NCBI GenBank assembly: GCA_000310025.1
Contig: FN649752.1
Span: 2,817,936 to 2,881,935, forward strand
Direction of reading: 5' to 3'
Source of the DNA: Ectocarpus siliculosus
Lineage: Eukaryota; Sar; Phaeophyceae; Ectocarpales; Ectocarpaceae
Length of the DNA: 64,000 nt
Below, in pieces: positions 59,783-64,000 of the stretch (within the stretch, counting starts at the first letter, position 1; every line of letters begins with the position of its first letter). The notes beneath the pieces are model-generated. The model ran no database searches. It worked only from the letters and a program-made list of their open reading frames with translations, and had not been told where the DNA came from. The position numbers were made by a program, and so were the translations under genes.

Positions 59783-62700
59783 ATGGGGCCGAAGAAAAAG
59801 GCAGCGAAAGCTGCAGCAGCGCCTGCGAAAGCTGCAGCAGCGCCTGCCGGTGGGGCTGCTGGGCCAGGGGTGGGAGGGACCGAGACGTCCACTGCTGCCA
59901 CTTTCACTCCTGCTGAAGCCAAGAAGTTGGCGAAGCTCCTGAAAGCCTCAGACCGCGGCAAACGCCTGGATGCCATCGGTGTTGTGTCAGAGAACCACAG
60001 ATACATCGCTAGCGGGGGATGTCTGCTCCCGCTCCTGGAGTCTGTTGTGGCCAAGAAGAAGATGGAGGACGTAGTCCTGGCTGCGTCACAGGTGCGAAAC
60101 AACGTTACAGCCATGCCGATTCGTCGTTATGCGCTGTGCCTCTTGTCGAGACTATCGCGGCTAGAGAAGGTCTCGCGTCGTAGGGCGTACGAAACTATGT
60201 ACTACTGTAGAGTAAACTACTGCTGTAAGTGGTGATAATGCCGACCCCCCCCCTCGCCCGTCTTTGCCCACTCTTTCTGTACCGCCGATACTCTATTGGT
60301 GATTTTAGTGGTCACCTCTGCCGATTGGCACGGTGACTACTGCACATGTTTCTTTGGCAAAGGGGCACAAATTCTCCCGTTGAGGAACACAGCTACTGCA
60401 GTACATCGAGCGTTTGCCAACGAGAGGCTCATGATAGGACATTCGCAATGCACCTGCGAAATATAGTCTCAACTAGCATGTTTGCGCAAGCGCGTGATAA
60501 CCATATCGACATCTTATACAGTTGCCATCCAGCAATCACATCCGGTGCTCCCGATACCCGCAAAAGGTTACTGCGCCCTACTCTCCCCCTCGCTGCGACG
60601 CAACAATACGAAGGGCAATTTACGATGCGCCGTCTTCGTCTCAACTCTCATAGCATCCTCCCAGTACTCTAGCCTACTCGGACCCAGTACTCGCGGTGTA
60701 CGGGAATTCCATGAACACATGTACCACAGGAATCGCTACAAGAGGGCCTGTTTTTGTCTAGCTTTTTCTATCCTTGCTTTTTGCGGCAATACCCAGCGTA
60801 CGCACGCCGGTGAAAATGGCTCTCCCCTCTTCGCGCTCCCGGCAAGAACAGGTGATCGTCGACTACCTGGTTGGACGAGACCCCGGAGGAGACCCGACGG
60901 TGGTGACCGATTCCGCGATGGCAGCCCTGCAGGAGGCAAAGAAGAAGCCGGCAAAGTACAAGCTGGCGGAGGTGCTCACCAACCTGGTGCTTAACCCGGA
61001 CCAGCAGAACTCTTGGAACGCCGTGCGGAGTCTGAGGTCCATTGCTGCCGCCGTGGTGAGACTTTGTTGTTGTTTACGTTGGGTGCAGTAGTAGCAGCCG
61101 TGTATTTTATTGCCGAATGAATATCTTCGAGCTTCGCTCCCTCCCCCCATCCCTGCCCCCCTCCTTCCATCCCCTTCACGCTCGCTCACTCTGCCTCTTC
61201 TCCTCTCTCGCTGCTGTCTTTACCTCTCTGTCTCCTACACAACGTTTCTCCTTCTCCACCCTCCCTCCGAACATTGTCGCTGGCAGCACTCGCTTCCGGC
61301 TGGCAGCTCGCAGCACGCGTCATTGGGCGCCATGCTCCTCAAACCGGGGAAGCCCGTTGAGCGGCTGTGCGGCTACCTCGTCGCGCAGGAAGCCCAACAA
61401 AGCACCCCCGTTGAGACCCCGGAGGCGAAGAAGGGGGCTGCTGCCGAGGGGAGAGATCCCGTTGTCCCCTGGCCGGTGGTGCGCCTCCAAGTCATGGACA
61501 CTATCGGAGTGATGTGCGGGGTCAGCGACGAGGCGGTTCAGACCGTCGTTTCCACAGGCACTGTGCGTTGCGTGCTGGGGGTGTTGAGGTAAGCTCATTC
61601 AGCGCGGGGGGTGATGTGTAGCATACGCATATGTAGAGGGAAATGCACCGAAGGACAAGGACAGGATGGGTATTGCAATGGAGGGTACGTATCGATAGCA
61701 ACGAATGTCCTGCCAGGCAGTGGGTTTTGGGGCATTGGAGTCGAAGAAATGTGGCGATACACAAATGCGTGCTAGAGTGCAACCAAGTTTGACTACTATG
61801 GACAAACAAGATGAGATCGCCACAATGCACCAGCGTTTGTATCGTGCAGTGCCCCACCCCCACCCCCGTCCCTTCATCCAACTGCCTCGTAGTATAGACG
61901 ACTGTTTTTTCAGTTGCCGAACCAATTTGCCGCTCGGAATCTTTGCACTTTGTTCAGGTCTATCACGGAGAGCGAAGCTCCGGACATGGCACTCCTCACT
62001 TCCACGCTTGTCATACTGTTCGCAGTGGCGAAGGCAGGCGGGGGTGGGATAGCACCCGAGGTCGGGATAGCCGAGGGCGACATCGCCTCGGGTTCATCAC
62101 CGGGCGTGGCGATGGCAGCAACGGCTGGGGTTGGTGCTAGCAGTGGTGGTGAAATGCCGTCTGAGCTTGCGGCGTTGGCGGAGGGAGGCGCGTGGGGTGC
62201 CGTCTACGATGCCCTCAAGGGGCCTTGCATGGCGAGGGCAACCGAGCTGCAACAAGCAAGCGCAACGGCGGGGGGGGCGAAGAAGGGGGCAGCAGACGCG
62301 GCGGCGGCAGTCTCAGCCGACCTGACGGGTTGCTTGGACAACATGGCTCGCTGTGCTGAGGTGAGAGGTCGGTTCAGGGCAAATGGGGTATAGATGAGAG
62401 GGGGACGCTTTGGGGAACTTATTTTGGCGTCGTACAGGAGTGTTTGATGGTCCTAGACAAGGTTATTCAACGCGCCTGAATACACGTCATGTCGGGAAAA
62501 TTCAGTCGTACACGTCTTTTCTCCTCGACGAATGGCCTCGATCTACAGCCCAAGGGACGTATCGCTCCAACGAACAGACAAACCTATTGGAGCTAGTAGG
62601 CCACGCCTGCGTTCATGAGTCTTTGGTTCCATCAACAAGTTTTGTTGTGCTTGTCCCCGTGCAGGTCCTGAGGGTGATGGCCATGACTGGCGCGGGGCTG

Positions 62701-64000
62701 GAGGAGGAAGGTGCCCTAGAGGCGGGAGTGGCCGCAATGAGTTCGATCCTAGGCATGGAGGGGCTTCCCCGAGAGCAGGCTGCCGTGGCCAACCTCATGA
62801 CTGGGATGGTGAAAGCCATGGGTTCCATCGCCTGCTTGAGTGAGGTGTGTTGTGTAACAATTACGGCTGTTGGCTGTTGGCTGTTGGTCGCATTTCGGGA
62901 ACAAACAGTTTCCAGCCGGTTCCCCTCCACTCACTGAAAGCCTTGAGCACATGCCCTTCGACCGCAGTTTTTCCTGGAAAGGGTAGTCTTTTTAGTGTAT
63001 TTTCTATCATGGAGCCGAGAATAACCAAACGGTTCACTGAAGCGTTGCACACGCCAGCAAGGCGATTGTCCCGCCCTTCACGTTCATCCTTTGAGCCGCG
63101 AATAATTTTGATTTGGAGCGGTGTGGGAGTCTACTTTCCAGATGAGAGAGCATTCCTCAAAAACTCGCATCCTCGCTTGATCCCGGAGGGTGAACTAGAC
63201 CAGAACTTGTGGTGGAACACGCTCGCCCGCATGCCCACGTTTGCTATCATAAGATGCCATACTTGTGAACGAACCTCCAATATTGTTCATCTTCTCCGGC
63301 TTTGCTGAAAATCCTCCATTTCTGTCCCCCTCGCAACGACAACAACAGAGCAACCGCATCAAGGTGTGTTCCGCTGGGGCGGCTGCTAAGGTGCTCGCTC
63401 TCATGGCTCCCCCGGACCCTTCGGCCTCCGGCGTGGGGGGGAGCTCGTCGCCGCCAGACACCCCCCACGGCCGCCTGACGCGCAAGACGGCGGAGAAGTG
63501 CCTGCACCACCTCGTCGTGTCGAGGGTAACGTGGCTGGCCGACGACCGCGCTCTGTGCGACACCAGCGCGCCGCCCGCGGACACGCCCGAGTCTTCCCAG
63601 GACATTCCTCCTCCTTCCGGCAATGCGGCAGGAGCAGGAGCAGGAGAGGGGGGTGATAACGAAAAATTCGGAACCGCTGAGACGGCAAGCCGCCCGAGAA
63701 GAAGCGGCAGTTTTGCAGCCGCCGCCGCCCCGAATGACCCTCCTCCGGCGTTGGGGCCGGCGTACCTCTCGGTCGACGCCGTCCTTGCCGCCGCCACCGC
63801 CGGCTCGATAGACGTGCGGTGCCGCGCGATCCGCCTGCTGTCGCGCCTCATGTCGTCGCCCAGGTGCGCGTCGGCCCTTGGAGTGTCCGCCGTGCCCGCT
63901 CTCGGCCGTCTCATCGAGTGGTGGCTGCAGCCGAAGAACGGCCCCGAGGCTCAGCGCACGCCCCGCCCATCGGAGCCCGCCGCAAGCGAGGGCGGGGGTG
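59783..64000 (+). CDS. Large ARM/HEAT-like helical-repeat protein, N-terminal part
   Basis: Truncated by the window end. Exons: 59783-60091, 60852-61055, 61287-61588 (start could be 61314), 61958-62360, 62665-62844, 63349 to beyond 64000; phases agree. The start ATG at 59783 is followed by a Lys/Ala-rich head (MGPKKKAAKAAAAPAKAA), then helical Leu/Ala-rich segments of ~40 residues. Examples are LLPLLESVVAKKKMEDVVLA, AMAALQEAKKKPAKYKLAEV, VVRLQVMDTIGVMCGVSDEA and LMTGMVKAMGSIACLSE. These suggest armadillo/HEAT-type alpha-solenoid repeats, separated by Gly/Ala/Pro-rich linkers. No catalytic motif is seen and the specific family is not recognised, so scaffold or binding function is only an inference. 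Exon 6 is still open at the edge (SIDVRCRAIRLLSRLMSS). Confidence 0.7.

Noticed and set aside
63195-63914. 239-codon open frame on the minus strand
   Set aside because: Antisense shadow of GC-rich exon 6 of the helical-repeat gene, which joins in phase to earlier exons.

Overview
Kind of organism. This is nuclear DNA of a eukaryote, most likely a brown alga or close photosynthetic stramenopile. Genes are cut into many short exons with introns of roughly 0.2-2 kb. Two predicted plastid proteins carry bipartite presequences (signal peptide followed by an A-F cleavage motif), typical of plastids of secondary origin. A class C receptor with an extracellular domain, an SEC/OGT-type O-GlcNAc transferase, CAG/AAC microsatellites and long intergenic stretches fit the same picture. 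Species cannot be named from this window.

Layout. 1-165 is degraded sequence at a probable assembly edge. 270-2226 (minus) holds part of a class C GPCR; its C-terminal half lies left of the window. 2.3-7.1 kb is non-coding apart from a pogo-type relic. 7165-21634 (plus) is a 15-exon MnmG/MTO1 tRNA-modification gene with a predicted plastid presequence. One of its introns carries a 2,645-bp pogo/Tigger-like transposon flanked by TA, and another carries a dispersed 0.6-kb repeat. 21.6-30.1 kb is mostly repeats and orphan coding-like fragments. 30.6-31.35 kb (minus) is a 5'-truncated LINE relic.

31.64-40.46 kb (plus) is an unusual gene of eleven or more phase-matched exons, built from four tandem units. 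In units A-C the introns resemble one another more than the exons do. Decayed copies of a Cys/His zinc-finger-like segment lie inside introns, while an intact copy is exonic in the last unit. 43394-51195 (minus) is a complete 9-exon MGDG synthase. It is divergent from 51869-58121 (plus), an 8-exon SEC/OGT-type O-GlcNAc transferase whose last intron contains an assembly artefact (100 Ns plus a degraded re-read of sequence already present). 59783 to the window end (plus) is the start of a large helical-repeat-like protein of unknown function.

How they fit together. These are unrelated housekeeping and signalling genes: plastid lipid synthesis (MGDG), probable plastid tRNA wobble modification (MnmG), nucleocytoplasmic glycosylation (OGT) and sensing (GPCR). 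They are interleaved with transposon debris. Splice joins were worked out by hand from GT/GC-AG sites, reading phase and family alignment from memory; no search was run. The region most worth following up is the exon-divergent, intron-conserved array at 31.4-40.5 kb.
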